Assembly: GCA_009700365.1 (NCBI GenBank)
Contig: WLME01000004.1
Location: forward strand, 1-19,395
Reading direction: 5' to 3'
DNA from: Actinomycetota bacterium
GTDB taxonomy: Bacteria > Actinomycetota > Actinomycetes > Nanopelagicales > Nanopelagicaceae
Length of the DNA stretch: 19,395 bases
The translations under genes and the position numbers were made by a program. Positions 1 through 8,747 of the stretch are shown in pieces (position 1 is the stretch's first letter; every line of letters begins with the position of its first letter). The notes below the pieces were generated by a model that saw only the letters and a program-made list of their open reading frames with translations, ran no database searches and was not told the origin of the DNA.

Positions 1-83
1 TCAGCAAAAAACATTTAAGTAAGAGCTGTACAAGTTAATAAGAAGCAGGACAGCAAGAGACAACTACATAGAGCGCTCATTTG
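1..83. other. AT-rich upstream segment, probable promoter region
   Basis: No reading frame here looks like a gene, and stop codons are frequent. The segment is clearly more AT-rich than the GC-rich leader that follows. A promoter for the rsmH operon would be expected here, but I could not find a convincing -35/-10 pair; TTAATA at 35-40 and TACATA at 65-70 are only weak -10 candidates. No mraZ end is visible, so mraZ is not immediately adjacent to rsmH. Confidence 0.3.
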
Positions 84-235
84 TGGCCACCGCCGACCTT
101 TCCATACATGTTAGGTCGGCAGCGACGTCCCTTCCCCGGCGTCGCTACCAACAAAGAGATCCGTCGGCCGGCGGTGACCAGAGATGAGTGTTCGAAGTTT
201 TTGAAAATGCAGGCGAGTGAGAGAACGGGGAGAAG
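84..235 (+). ncRNA. Structured 5' leader of the rsmH operon (mraW-RNA-like)
   Basis: Several perfect helices can be read directly. Hairpin 1 pairs 92-99 with 113-120 (8 bp). Hairpin 2 abuts it and pairs 121-129 with 138-146 (9 bp with one G-U), leaving the loop CCTTCCCC at 130-137. An enclosing helix pairs 84-91 with 173-180 (7 bp and one C-A mismatch), giving a three-way junction. Loop bases 132-137 (TTCCCC) can pair with GGGGAG at 227-232, the rsmH Shine-Dalgarno, which would form a pseudoknot and hide the start. The outer helix can alternatively extend into 92-95 with 169-172, destroying hairpin 1. A structured element upstream of mraW/rsmH, the mraW RNA motif, is known in Actinomycetales; membership of this leader in that family is inferred. 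Function would be cis control of the cluster, possibly replacing MraZ control. No U-tract terminator is visible. Confidence 0.6.
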
Positions 236-1177
236 ATGCAACACATATCTGTGATGCGCGATCGTTGCGTCGAACTACTTGCTCCTTCCATTTCTGCAAC
301 TGACAATCCTGTTGTTGTAGACGGAACTCTTGGTCTGGGTGGGCACACCGAAGCACTACTTCAAAGATTTGAGAATCTCACAGTCATTGGAATCGACCGC
401 GATGAGATTGCTCTAGAGCGCGCCACCAAACGACTTGCTCCATTTTCTGACCGAATCAAAACTGCACATTGCGTCTTCGACCAAATTTCTAGCGTCGTAG
501 AAGGCTTTGGTTATAGCCATATCAATGGCGCTCTCTTTGATTTAGGTGTCTCATCGATTCAGCTTGACGAGAGCGAACGCGGATTTTCATATTCTCAGGA
601 TGCTCCACTTGATATGCGCATGGATCGAAGCCGAGGAATCACAGCTTCTGAAATTGTAAATACTTATGAACCAGGCAAGCTTGTCCAGATTCTGCGCACG
701 TATGGTGAAGAGAAGTTTGCAACCCGTATTGTCGAAAATATCGTGAAAGCTAGGGCGAAGGCTCCTCTTAACTCAACAACCGAGCTAGCAACTCTGGTGA
801 AAGAGAGCATTCCTGCTGCTACTCGGCGCACTGGTGGAAATCCAGCGAAGCGAACTTTTCAAGCTCTGCGAATTGAAGCAAATGATGAACTTGGTGCAAT
901 TACTCGCGCTCTTCCCGATGCACTCGACTTATTGATGATTGGCGGGCGCCTCGTAGTGATGTCATTCCAATCCCTAGAAGACCGCATTGTTAAAGAGATT
1001 TTTACTCAGGCCTCGACGTCGAAATCACCTCGCAATCTTCCGGTTGAACTTCCCGAATACGCCGCAAAGTTTTCGCTTGTCTTCCGATCTAGTCAGACAC
1101 CATCTGCCGAAGAGCTCGAATCGAATCCACGATCAGCATCGGTACGACTTCGTGCAATCGAGAGGGTGGCTGCATAA
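236..1177 (+). CDS. rsmH: 16S rRNA m4C1402 methyltransferase RsmH (MraW)
   Basis: S-adenosylmethionine-dependent enzyme that N4-methylates C1402 in the decoding centre of 16S rRNA; by family it is cytosolic. The 313 residues are the usual length. The SAM-binding loop DGTLGLGGHT lies at 29-38, FDLGVSS at 101-107, and the family block GFSYS..APLDMRMD at 116-130; a conserved NPAKRTFQALRIEAN segment is near 203. The start at 236 is supported by the N-terminal H-x-x-V...ELLAP block, which is a family hallmark and would be cut off by the next ATG at 254. The Shine-Dalgarno GGGGAG at 227-232 sits only 3 bases from the ATG, which is unusually close, and it is complementary to the leader hairpin 2 loop. 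First gene of the operon; its stop overlaps the next start by one base (TAATG). Confidence 0.97.
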   Translation: MQHISVMRDRCVELLAPSISATDNPVVVDGTLGLGGHTEALLQRFENLTVIGIDRDEIALERATKRLAPFSDRIKTAHCVFDQISSVVEGFGYSHINGALFDLGVSSIQLDESERGFSYSQDAPLDMRMDRSRGITASEIVNTYEPGKLVQILRTYGEEKFATRIVENIVKARAKAPLNSTTELATLVKESIPAATRRTGGNPAKRTFQALRIEANDELGAITRALPDALDLLMIGGRLVVMSFQSLEDRIVKEIFTQASTSKSPRNLPVELPEYAAKFSLVFRSSQTPSAEELESNPRSASVRLRAIERVAA

Positions 1178-1623
1178 TGTTGCTCGCAACCGCTCGAAAG
1201 ACACCATCTCACGGTGCAACGAGTAAAACGTCAGCTGCCAAACCACGTAAAGCGAATATCGCAAAGAAGGCTGTCAGCGAAAGAACTGCTGAGGTTATTT
1301 CAGGGCTATTTCCAGAGATTACTCAAGGAACTCGCGCAACCCATAAGTTCTTTGCAATTTTTCTATCGACTGTTGGACTTTTCGGTTTTCTTGTTCTCCT
1401 GGGAGTAAACATTTTGCTAGCTCAGGATGCATTTACGCTTTCGAATCTTAAAGCTGAGGCGAAGATGGTTGCAGATCAGCGTGATGCGATCAATCGAAAG
1501 ATTGACTCATATGCAGCCCCGGAAAACCTTGCAGCAGCTGCGACAGGTCTTGGAATGCGTCCATCGGCAACTCCGATTTTCCTAAATCTCACGCCGCCCG
1601 ATACGGGGGTAACAAGTGGGTAA
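1177..1623 (+). CDS. ftsL: FtsL-like bitopic divisome protein
   Basis: Small single-pass membrane protein of 148 residues. A basic cytosolic N-terminus (about 1-57, rich in K, R and A) is followed by one transmembrane helix at about 58-82. A short coiled-coil-like segment follows at 86-111 (LKAEAKMVADQRDAINRKID). A P-x-x-LA...LGMRPS block lies near 115-130, as in FtsL/DivIC-type proteins. By family it would join the FtsQ-FtsB-FtsL complex that activates FtsW-FtsI. The call rests on architecture and on position between rsmH and ftsI, because primary sequence is poorly conserved in this family. The start overlaps the rsmH stop by one base, with a purine-rich GAGGG about 10 bases upstream. The 3' end overlaps ftsI by 8 bases. 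Confidence 0.85.
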   Translation: MLLATARKTPSHGATSKTSAAKPRKANIAKKAVSERTAEVISGLFPEITQGTRATHKFFAIFLSTVGLFGFLVLLGVNILLAQDAFTLSNLKAEAKMVADQRDAINRKIDSYAAPENLAAAATGLGMRPSATPIFLNLTPPDTGVTSG

Positions 1624-3421
1624 TCTCCTTATTTCAAAGTCTCGTATCAAGATACTCATCATTCTAATTTTCGGACTATTCATTCTCCTCTCGTGTCAGC
1701 TCTTTCGCGTCCAAGTTGTCGAAGCGAGCAACTATCAAGCTAAAGCGGCAAGTGAGATGAAATCAACTCGCCTCATTCCCGCACCCCGAGGCGAAATCAC
1801 AGATGTTAACGGCATTGCATTGGCTCGAAGCGTCTCTGCTGTCAGCATTGTCGTAGACCAAACTCAAATAACTGATCCTGACAAGGTCGCATCATTCGTT
1901 GCTCCAATCCTGGGACTTCCTATATCGGAAGTGCGAAATAGCATCACGGGGTCTCGCAAATATTCGATGGTCCTAAAGAATGGAACACCCGCAGTGTGGG
2001 ATCGACTCACACAGGCAATTTACGATTACAACAAAGTATTAGATAACAAGAATTTTGATAAGCGCATTATTGGCTTCTTCCCAGAACGAACATACATACG
2101 CGACTATCCATCAGGTGAATTAATCTCCTCACTTATAGGTTTCGTACGTGCCGATGGAATTGGTGCAACCGGCCTTGAATCAAGCATGAATTCCATCATT
2201 ACTGGAACAGATGGAAAGTATTCATATGCAAGTGGTTTCGGCGCAGAAATTCCAGGATCGCAGCGTGAAATTATTGCGGCAAAAGCTGGCACAAATGTGC
2301 GCCTGACAATTAATCGCGATGTGCAGTGGGTTGCAGCTCAAGCTATCGCCGACGAAGTAAAGAGTTCGGGCGCCTCAAGCGGAACCGTCATTGTGATGGA
2401 TCCAAAGACGGGTGAAATCATCGCTCATGCAACAGCACCTTCATTTGATCCCAATAATACAAAGAATCTGACTTTAGACTTAATGCGCAATCCTTCAGTA
2501 CAAGATGTTTACGAGCCAGGTTCAACGGGCAAGGTGATGACCATGGCCGCCGCTCTTGAAGAGAAGACTATTACGCCGACCACTGTATTTACCGTCCCAG
2601 ATAAAATTAGACGCGGGGGGTCAACTTTTCACGATCACGATAATCACTCAACTGAACAATTGACAGCTTCAGGAATACTTGCAGTGTCGAGTAATACTGG
2701 AACTATTCAGGTTGGGGAGACAGTAAGCAACGACACTTTGTATTCCTACCTAAGAAAATTTGGAATTGGCTCAAAAACTAATTCAGGGCTACCTGGTGAA
2801 TCCGCAGGGCTGTTACGTCCTGTTTCGAATTGGTCTGGAACAACTGCGCCAACCGTTGCTTTTGGCCAAGGATATTCTCTGACTGCAATGCAAGCTACGA
2901 GTGTTTTTGCGACTATTGCAAATAATGGAATACGAGTTTCACCAACAGTCATTGCAGGAACTAGCGACTCTGCTGGCCACTTCACTCCGAACACCACGCG
3001 TACAACGAGCCGCGTCATTAGTGAAGATACGGCTGTTAAATTGCGGTTAATGCTTGAAAGTGTTGTTTCTGCAAGGGGTACTGCTCCAAGCGCGGCAATC
3101 CCCGGATATCGTGTTGCCGGAAAAACCGGAACTGCAAGCAGATATGACCAAGCTACAGGTCGTTACTCAGGTTACACCGCATCATTTATCGGTTTTGCTC
3201 CTGCTGATGCACCTCGCTACGTTATAAGCGTTACTTTGCAAACTCCGCACAATGGCCACTTCGGTGGAGTTCTCTGCGGACCTGTCTTTAAGAAGGTAAT
3301 GACATTTGTTCTTCAATCCGAACATGTGCCACCGACTGGAACGACAGTTCTCCCTGTTGCGTTAACGCAAGCAGATCTCTCTCACCCGCGAGTAACACAG
3401 GCAAGCGTTAAGAAGCAATGA
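1616..3421 (+). CDS. ftsI: Septal peptidoglycan transpeptidase FtsI (class B PBP, PBP3)
   Basis: Monofunctional DD-transpeptidase that crosslinks septal peptidoglycan with FtsW. The 601 residues are typical. There is an N-terminal membrane anchor at about 11-29, then the PBP dimerisation (pedestal) domain beginning with the RGEITDVNG block at 59-66. The catalytic domain carries all three penicillin-binding motifs: STGK at 303-306 (nucleophile S303), SSN at 358-360 and KTGT at 503-506. The start is GTG at 1616, with GGGGG at 1605-1609 as Shine-Dalgarno, and lies inside the end of ftsL. The stop overlaps the murE start as ATGA. No PASTA domain is seen at the C-terminus, which ends soon after the transpeptidase fold. 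Confidence 0.96.
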   Translation: MGNLLISKSRIKILIILIFGLFILLSCQLFRVQVVEASNYQAKAASEMKSTRLIPAPRGEITDVNGIALARSVSAVSIVVDQTQITDPDKVASFVAPILGLPISEVRNSITGSRKYSMVLKNGTPAVWDRLTQAIYDYNKVLDNKNFDKRIIGFFPERTYIRDYPSGELISSLIGFVRADGIGATGLESSMNSIITGTDGKYSYASGFGAEIPGSQREIIAAKAGTNVRLTINRDVQWVAAQAIADEVKSSGASSGTVIVMDPKTGEIIAHATAPSFDPNNTKNLTLDLMRNPSVQDVYEPGSTGKVMTMAAALEEKTITPTTVFTVPDKIRRGGSTFHDHDNHSTEQLTASGILAVSSNTGTIQVGETVSNDTLYSYLRKFGIGSKTNSGLPGESAGLLRPVSNWSGTTAPTVAFGQGYSLTAMQATSVFATIANNGIRVSPTVIAGTSDSAGHFTPNTTRTTSRVISEDTAVKLRLMLESVVSARGTAPSAAIPGYRVAGKTGTASRYDQATGRYSGYTASFIGFAPADAPRYVISVTLQTPHNGHFGGVLCGPVFKKVMTFVLQSEHVPPTGTTVLPVALTQADLSHPRVTQASVKKQ

Positions 3422-4902
3422 TTCGCCCAATCGAGACTTTCTCACTTTCGCTCGATGACGCCGCAGCGCTAGTGGGCGCAACTATTATTGGTGATGGGAC
3501 TACCCTGATCACAGGTGCAACGCATCGCGATTCTGATGTCGAACTTGGCGATCTTTTTATTGCGATACCAGGCGCAAAGGTGCATGGTGCAACTTTTGCA
3601 GAAAGTGCGGCAGCACTCGGTGCAGTAGCGGTCATAACCGATGCAGTCGGCGCAACCATGTGTGCGAATATTCCAACTCTTGTCGTGAAAGATGTTCGCA
3701 AGGCGGGGGCGATAGTTGCGGCCTCTCTCTATCGGCATCCAACGCGCGATTTACATAGCATCGCTGTCACTGGTACCAATGGAAAGACCACAGTGACAAC
3801 TCTGCTCTATCAAATTTTCGAGGCAGCTGGCCGTGATACAGGTTTAATCGGAACTGTTGAGACGAGAATTAGCAAAGATGCTTTCGAAAGCTCGCGGACC
3901 ACCCCCGAAGCTGCAGAATTGCAGGCACTTGCGGCCACCATGCGCGAGCGTCATCTACGCCACCTAGTCATGGAAGTTTCAAGCCATTCGCTCACATTAC
4001 ATCGCATTGCGGGCTCTCACTTTGCCATTGCGGCTTTCACAAATCTCAGCCAAGATCATTTAGATTTCCATAAAGATATGGAGAGCTATTTCCTTGCCAA
4101 ATCTTCACTCTTCACATCAGAGTACGCAGATGCAGGATTTATCTTTATCGATACAGTTTATGGAAAGCGCCTTGCAGAATCTGCAACCATTCCAACTGTT
4201 ACGTTATCGCGAAGAAATAAGGATGCAACATGGCATTTCACGGATTGGCACAATACTTCGAGCGGAGTTGAATTTAGCCTTCGTGGTTCCGGCGGAATCT
4301 TGATCGAGACTCGCACCTCTTTATTTGGTGCTTTCAATCTTGATAACCTATTACTTGCATTGGCGATAGCTTATGAGTGTGGAATCGATCCAGTCGAACT
4401 CGCTGCAATTGTCCCGAATCTCACTGGAGCACCTGGCCGTTTAGAACCAGTCGTTCTCGGACAGGACTACAAGGCTCTCGTTGATTACGCACATTCTCCT
4501 GATGCGGTCGCTAGCGTTTTATCGGCAGTTCGAGAATTTACTGATGGAAAAGTAATTGCTGTACTTGGATGCGGTGGCGACCGTGACTCTTCTAAACGCC
4601 CGCTGATGGGGCAAGCACTTCTCGATGGAGCAGATATCGCAATATTTACAAGCGATAACCCTCGATCCGAAGATCCCACAGAGATTCTGACACACATGAC
4701 ATCTGGCTTATCTGTAATCCAACCGTCATGCATCATCGAAGACCGTGATTCAGCAATTCGTTTTGCTGTATCAGTAGCAACTCGTGGTGACACAGTTTTG
4801 ATTTTAGGCAAGGGGCATGAAAGTGGTCAGGAAATCGCGGGTCTCATAACGCCTTTTGATGATCGCCTTAATCTCGCAAGAGCAATCGAGGAAACGCCAT
4901 GA
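3418..4902 (+). CDS. murE: UDP-MurNAc-L-Ala-D-Glu:meso-DAP ligase MurE
   Basis: ATP-dependent cytosolic ligase that adds the third stem residue to UDP-MurNAc-dipeptide. The 494 residues carry the three Mur ligase domains. The P-loop GTNGKTT is at 119-125, TTPEA at 161-165 contacts substrate, and the EVSSHSL block is at 186-192. K228 in the FLAKSSLF segment matches the carbamylated lysine of the family. DNPR at 413-416 is the recognised signature for meso-diaminopimelate rather than lysine, so the wall is predicted to contain meso-DAP. GKGHES lies at 464-469. It is coupled by ATGA overlaps to both ftsI and murF. Confidence 0.97.
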   Translation: MIRPIETFSLSLDDAAALVGATIIGDGTTLITGATHRDSDVELGDLFIAIPGAKVHGATFAESAAALGAVAVITDAVGATMCANIPTLVVKDVRKAGAIVAASLYRHPTRDLHSIAVTGTNGKTTVTTLLYQIFEAAGRDTGLIGTVETRISKDAFESSRTTPEAAELQALAATMRERHLRHLVMEVSSHSLTLHRIAGSHFAIAAFTNLSQDHLDFHKDMESYFLAKSSLFTSEYADAGFIFIDTVYGKRLAESATIPTVTLSRRNKDATWHFTDWHNTSSGVEFSLRGSGGILIETRTSLFGAFNLDNLLLALAIAYECGIDPVELAAIVPNLTGAPGRLEPVVLGQDYKALVDYAHSPDAVASVLSAVREFTDGKVIAVLGCGGDRDSSKRPLMGQALLDGADIAIFTSDNPRSEDPTEILTHMTSGLSVIQPSCIIEDRDSAIRFAVSVATRGDTVLILGKGHESGQEIAGLITPFDDRLNLARAIEETP

Positions 4903-6287
4903 TTGCAATGAAGGCCTCTGAGATAGCGGCAGTAGTGGGCGGAACCTTGCATGGCGATGATGTTTTAGTCACGAAGGCACCTGCGGTCGACTCACGGAAT
5001 GCTGAAAAAGGCTCAATTTTTCTCGCAATCCAAGGAGAGAATGTTGATGGACATGATTTTGTCTCTGATGCATTCGCCCATGGTTCTGTATTGGCGATTA
5101 CCTCCAAGAAAGTAGAACAGTCGCACATCCTTGTCAGTGATGTTGTAATTGCATTAGGTAAATTGGCCCAACATGTACGAAGCAATTTACTGAATTTAAC
5201 TGTTATCGGCATTACCGGATCTCAGGGAAAGACCACGACAAAAGAATTACTTACTTCAATCTTGAGTTCAGCTGCATCAACAATCGCCCCTCATGGAAAT
5301 TTCAATAATGAGATAGGTGCGCCTATTTCACTCTTGCAATGTACCGAGGAGACTAAATACTGCATCGTAGAGATGGGTGCAAGACACCCGGGCGATATTG
5401 CCCATCTATGTTCAATTGCGCAACCAAATATCGGAGTAGTTCTAAAAGTGGGGACTGCGCACGTAGGAGAATTTGGTTCGGTCGAAGCGATTGCGAAGAC
5501 AAAATCTGAGCTCATCTCCTCTCTTGAATCAGAAGGTATTGCGATTCTCGGGACCTACGATCCATTCACGCCGACTATGGCAAAGCTTCATAAGGGAAAG
5601 AATTTAACTTTTGGAGAAGGCGCCGAGTGCGATATTCGAGCAACTGATATTGAAGTCCGCGAAGGCCGCGCCCACTTTGATTTGGTTACTCCCGAAGGTC
5701 GAAGCGCCGTGGGCCTTCGCATTGTGGGGCTGCATCAAGTTTCAAATGCCCTCGCAGTTGCAGCAGTTGCAACGGTTTTAGGATTCTCACTTGATCAAAT
5801 CGCAAGTGGATTATCGACTGCAGAGTCACATGCTAAATGGCGCATGGAGATTCAAGAATTGCCATCCTTAGTTCTCATTAACGATGCGTATAACGCGAGT
5901 CCTGAAGCAATGGCAGCGGCGCTGCAGACTCTTCTCCTCTTTGCCCAGGAGCGCGGGGGAGAATCGTGGGCTTTTCTTGGAAAAATGCATGAGCTCGGCG
6001 AGTCATCGGATGAAGACCATGCCGCTATTGGCACCCTTGCCTCAGAACTGGGAATAGACCACCTAGTCTGCGTTGGAGCAACTGAATTTGCTGCCGGTAT
6101 TGCATCAACGAGTGCAACAGCAGTGCATCAGTGCGCAGATATCGCTGCTGCAGTTGATATTGCGCGCAATATCAATAAGGGTGATGTGGCATTGGTAAAA
6201 GCATCACGCTCAGAAGGTCTAGAGCGGCTCGCAGACGCAATTTCAGCGCAATGGATTAGCAGTATGAAAGATGGTGAAGAGATATGA
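4899..6287 (+). CDS. murF: UDP-MurNAc-tripeptide:D-Ala-D-Ala ligase MurF
   Basis: Last cytosolic stem-peptide ligase; it adds the D-Ala-D-Ala dipeptide to give UDP-MurNAc-pentapeptide. It has 462 residues. The P-loop GSQGKTTT is at 107-114, the conserved NFNNEIGAP block at 134-142, and NDAYNASP at 328-335 in the C-terminal domain. These match MurF rather than MurE or MurD. Two closely spaced ATGs (4899 and 4908) could start translation; 4899 gives the ATGA overlap with murE that is repeated elsewhere in this operon and is preferred. The 3' end overlaps mraY in the same way. Confidence 0.96.
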   Translation: MIAMKASEIAAVVGGTLHGDDVLVTKAPAVDSRNAEKGSIFLAIQGENVDGHDFVSDAFAHGSVLAITSKKVEQSHILVSDVVIALGKLAQHVRSNLLNLTVIGITGSQGKTTTKELLTSILSSAASTIAPHGNFNNEIGAPISLLQCTEETKYCIVEMGARHPGDIAHLCSIAQPNIGVVLKVGTAHVGEFGSVEAIAKTKSELISSLESEGIAILGTYDPFTPTMAKLHKGKNLTFGEGAECDIRATDIEVREGRAHFDLVTPEGRSAVGLRIVGLHQVSNALAVAAVATVLGFSLDQIASGLSTAESHAKWRMEIQELPSLVLINDAYNASPEAMAAALQTLLLFAQERGGESWAFLGKMHELGESSDEDHAAIGTLASELGIDHLVCVGATEFAAGIASTSATAVHQCADIAAAVDIARNINKGDVALVKASRSEGLERLADAISAQWISSMKDGEEI

Positions 6288-7342
6288 GATTGATTTTAGT
6301 TGCTGGTGCGCTTGCACTCATCTTCTCACTTTTCGGTACACCAGCTCTTATCAAGGTGCTTGCTCGCCGCGGCTATGGACAATTCATTCGCGACGATGGC
6401 CCGTCAACGCATCATACAAAGCGCGGAACGCCAACTATGGGCGGGATCATCATTATTTTTGCATCTCTGATTGCATATCTCTGCGCACATCTCGTAACTG
6501 GCAACAGCATAAGCATTTCGGCAGTATTAATCTTTGGTCTGGTCATTTCTCTCGGCTTAGTCGGATTTATTGACGACTACATGAAAGTTTCACGACAAAA
6601 TTCTCGCGGAATAAGTGGAAAACAGAAGATTGCTGGGCAAGTGTTTTTTGCTGCCCTCTTTGGATATTTAGGAATTCATTTCCCAGATAGCGAAGGGCTT
6701 ACTCCAATTTCTCACAATCTCTCGACTGTTCGAGATACAAGTATTTCACTTGGAGTAATTCTTGTAGTCGTGTGGGTCGCATTTATGGTGACTGCAACTA
6801 GTAATGGCGTAAACCTCACCGATGGACTCGATGGTTTAGCAACGGGTGCGTCGGTAATGACTTTTCTTGCCTTTGTTTTGATCGGGGTCTGGGAGTTTGG
6901 TCAGAGTTGCGCAATCGTTGCATCGGGAAATTGCTACAACGTCCGCGATCCACTTGATTTAGCTGTACTAGCTGCCGCCTTTGCTGGGTCTTGCACCGGA
7001 TTCCTGTGGTGGAACGCTTCGCCTGCAAAGATATTTATGGGAGATACCGGCTCTTTGGCGTTAGGTGGAGCACTTGCTGGGCTCGCAACTTCTCTCCGCG
7101 TTGAGTTGCTACTCATTCCACTCGGCGGCCTCTTTGTCATTATTACTCTTTCGGTAGCACTCCAGGTCATCTACTTCCGGTTAACGGGTGGAAAACGACT
7201 CTTTAAGATGGCGCCGTTGCAGCATCACTTTGAACTCAAAGGTTGGGGTGAAGTAACGATCGTTCTTCGTTTCTGGATTATTGCTGGCCTCTGTATTGCC
7301 TTTGGACTTGGATTGTTCTATACCCAATGGGTGGCAGGTTAA
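6284..7342 (+). CDS. mraY: Phospho-MurNAc-pentapeptide transferase MraY
   Basis: Polytopic membrane enzyme that moves phospho-MurNAc-pentapeptide from UDP to undecaprenyl phosphate, making lipid I. It has 352 residues with about ten hydrophobic segments. Hallmarks in order are RDDGP...[12 protein letters not shown] at 36-54, the Asp pair FIDDY at 95-99, NLTDGLDG at 177-184, FMGDTGS at 251-257, and PLQHHFE at 311-317. These include the acidic residues used for Mg2+ and catalysis and the HHH-like loop of the family. The start overlaps murF by four bases (ATGA). A 7-base gap separates its stop from murD. Confidence 0.97.
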   Translation: MRLILVAGALALIFSLFGTPALIKVLARRGYGQFIRDDGPSTHHTKRGTPTMGGIIIIFASLIAYLCAHLVTGNSISISAVLIFGLVISLGLVGFIDDYMKVSRQNSRGISGKQKIAGQVFFAALFGYLGIHFPDSEGLTPISHNLSTVRDTSISLGVILVVVWVAFMVTATSNGVNLTDGLDGLATGASVMTFLAFVLIGVWEFGQSCAIVASGNCYNVRDPLDLAVLAAAFAGSCTGFLWWNASPAKIFMGDTGSLALGGALAGLATSLRVELLLIPLGGLFVIITLSVALQVIYFRLTGGKRLFKMAPLQHHFELKGWGEVTIVLRFWIIAGLCIAFGLGLFYTQWVAG

Positions 7343-7349
7343 TACTCCA

Positions 7350-8747
7350 ATGCCTCAAGACCATTATGAAAACTTGCGCGATAAACGAGTACTTGTCGCA
7401 GGCGCCGGAATTACTGGCATCGCTTGCGCCAAAGCTTTAGAACGTAAAGGCGCGGTAGTAGCTATTGTTGATGAAAAAGTTTCTGAACTTGAAGGTTTTA
7501 GAGTCTTTGAACCCGTCAAAGTCACCATCAGTGATTTTGATTCACTTTTGGTTTCTCCTGGCTGGCGCGAAGATCATCCGCTGATTGTAAGAGCCAGAGA
7601 AGCGGGCCTCACAATAATTAATGAGATTGACTTTGCATGGAGTCTCAAGAACCAATCGCAGAAATGGTTAGCGCTTACTGGAACTAATGGAAAAACCAGC
7701 ACTGTCGAACTCGCAGCAGAGATGCTGCGCAGAGGTGGAATAAGCGCCATTGCGTGTGGCAATGTCGGAACTACCGTCATCGAATCCGTTGAGTCGACAG
7801 AAAATTTTGATTACTTGGTCCTTGAACTCTCATCATTTCAACTTCACTGGGCAGAAGATCCCACCTTTGTCGCATCTGCAATTCTTAACATCGCCGAAGA
7901 TCATGTGGACTGGCATGGTTCCTTTGATGCCTATGCTCGTGACAAAATTTCAATTCTTGAAAAATCCACTACGGGAATACTCAACGGGGATGACTCAGAG
8001 ATAGTTGTCCGCACCTCCCACTGGAAGGGAAGAAAGGTTTTCTTCTCCCTTGATACCCCAGCGCCCGGTGAGATCGGCGTAGTGGAGGAATTGCTCGTGG
8101 ATCGTGCTTTTGTCGCCGATACTCAAGAAGCAGCAATGTTTTCTGAACTGAACGAGGTTAAACCCACTGTCCCGCACAATGTATCCAATGCACTTGCTGC
8201 TGCAGGACTTGCTCGAACCGCTGGAGTAACTCACGAAGCAATCCGTGAGGCGATTGTGGCATTTACTCCAGGCAAACACCGTATTGAAAAGGTGCTAGAA
8301 AATAACGGCGTCACATGGATCAATGATTCGAAAGCAACAAACCCTCACGCAGCTGCTGCCTCGATCATGTCTTCACTATCGGTGATTTGGATTGCAGGCG
8401 GATTAGCTAAAGGGGCCACGATGGGTGAGCTCATCGAGCGGGTCAAATCTAGGGTTCGTATTGCAATTCTTATAGGTCAAGATGGAAATCTTATTGCGCA
8501 AGAGATTCGTCAGAGAGCCCCGCACATTGAAATTGTAGAAATCCAGACTCCTCAAAGTTATCAGCGTGGAGCAGAAGATAATTCTTTGATGGAAGCAGTT
8601 GTCAGCGCTGCGCAATCCCGCGCGGTATCTGGCGATACCGTTCTTCTGGCACCTGCATGCGCGTCAATGGATCAATTCATTTCATATAGTGATCGAGGCG
8701 AGAGATTTTCAGCAGCGGTAGAAAAGGTGATTAATAATGGTAAATAA
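7350..8747 (+). CDS. murD: UDP-MurNAc-L-Ala:D-Glu ligase MurD
   Basis: Cytosolic ATP-dependent ligase that adds D-glutamate to UDP-MurNAc-L-Ala. With the start at 7350 it has 465 residues. An N-terminal Rossmann-like UDP-binding region has GAGITG at 18-23. The P-loop GTNGKTST is at 111-118, LELSSFQL at 158-165, NIAEDHVDWH at 180-189, NDSKATN at 325-331, and LLAPACASMDQF near the C-terminus. The frame is open back to 7281, but that would place 62 bases inside mraY and add 23 residues with no family resemblance, so ATG 7350 is chosen. Its Shine-Dalgarno (GCAGG near 7334) is weak, consistent with coupling to mraY. The last 11 bases overlap ftsW. Confidence 0.95.
   Translation: MPQDHYENLRDKRVLVAGAGITGIACAKALERKGAVVAIVDEKVSELEGFRVFEPVKVTISDFDSLLVSPGWREDHPLIVRAREAGLTIINEIDFAWSLKNQSQKWLALTGTNGKTSTVELAAEMLRRGGISAIACGNVGTTVIESVESTENFDYLVLELSSFQLHWAEDPTFVASAILNIAEDHVDWHGSFDAYARDKISILEKSTTGILNGDDSEIVVRTSHWKGRKVFFSLDTPAPGEIGVVEELLVDRAFVADTQEAAMFSELNEVKPTVPHNVSNALAAAGLARTAGVTHEAIREAIVAFTPGKHRIEKVLENNGVTWINDSKATNPHAAAASIMSSLSVIWIAGGLAKGATMGELIERVKSRVRIAILIGQDGNLIAQEIRQRAPHIEIVEIQTPQSYQRGAEDNSLMEAVVSAAQSRAVSGDTVLLAPACASMDQFISYSDRGERFSAAVEKVINNGK

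Noticed and set aside
111..356. Minus-strand reading frames over the leader and start of rsmH
   Set aside because: They arise as shadows of GC-rich leader hairpins and rsmH codons; no family resemblance, no Shine-Dalgarno, and they contradict the strand of the operon.
7281..7349. N-terminal extension of murD from an upstream ATG
   Set aside because: It lies mostly inside mraY, and the added residues do not resemble MurD, whose homology begins just after ATG 7350.
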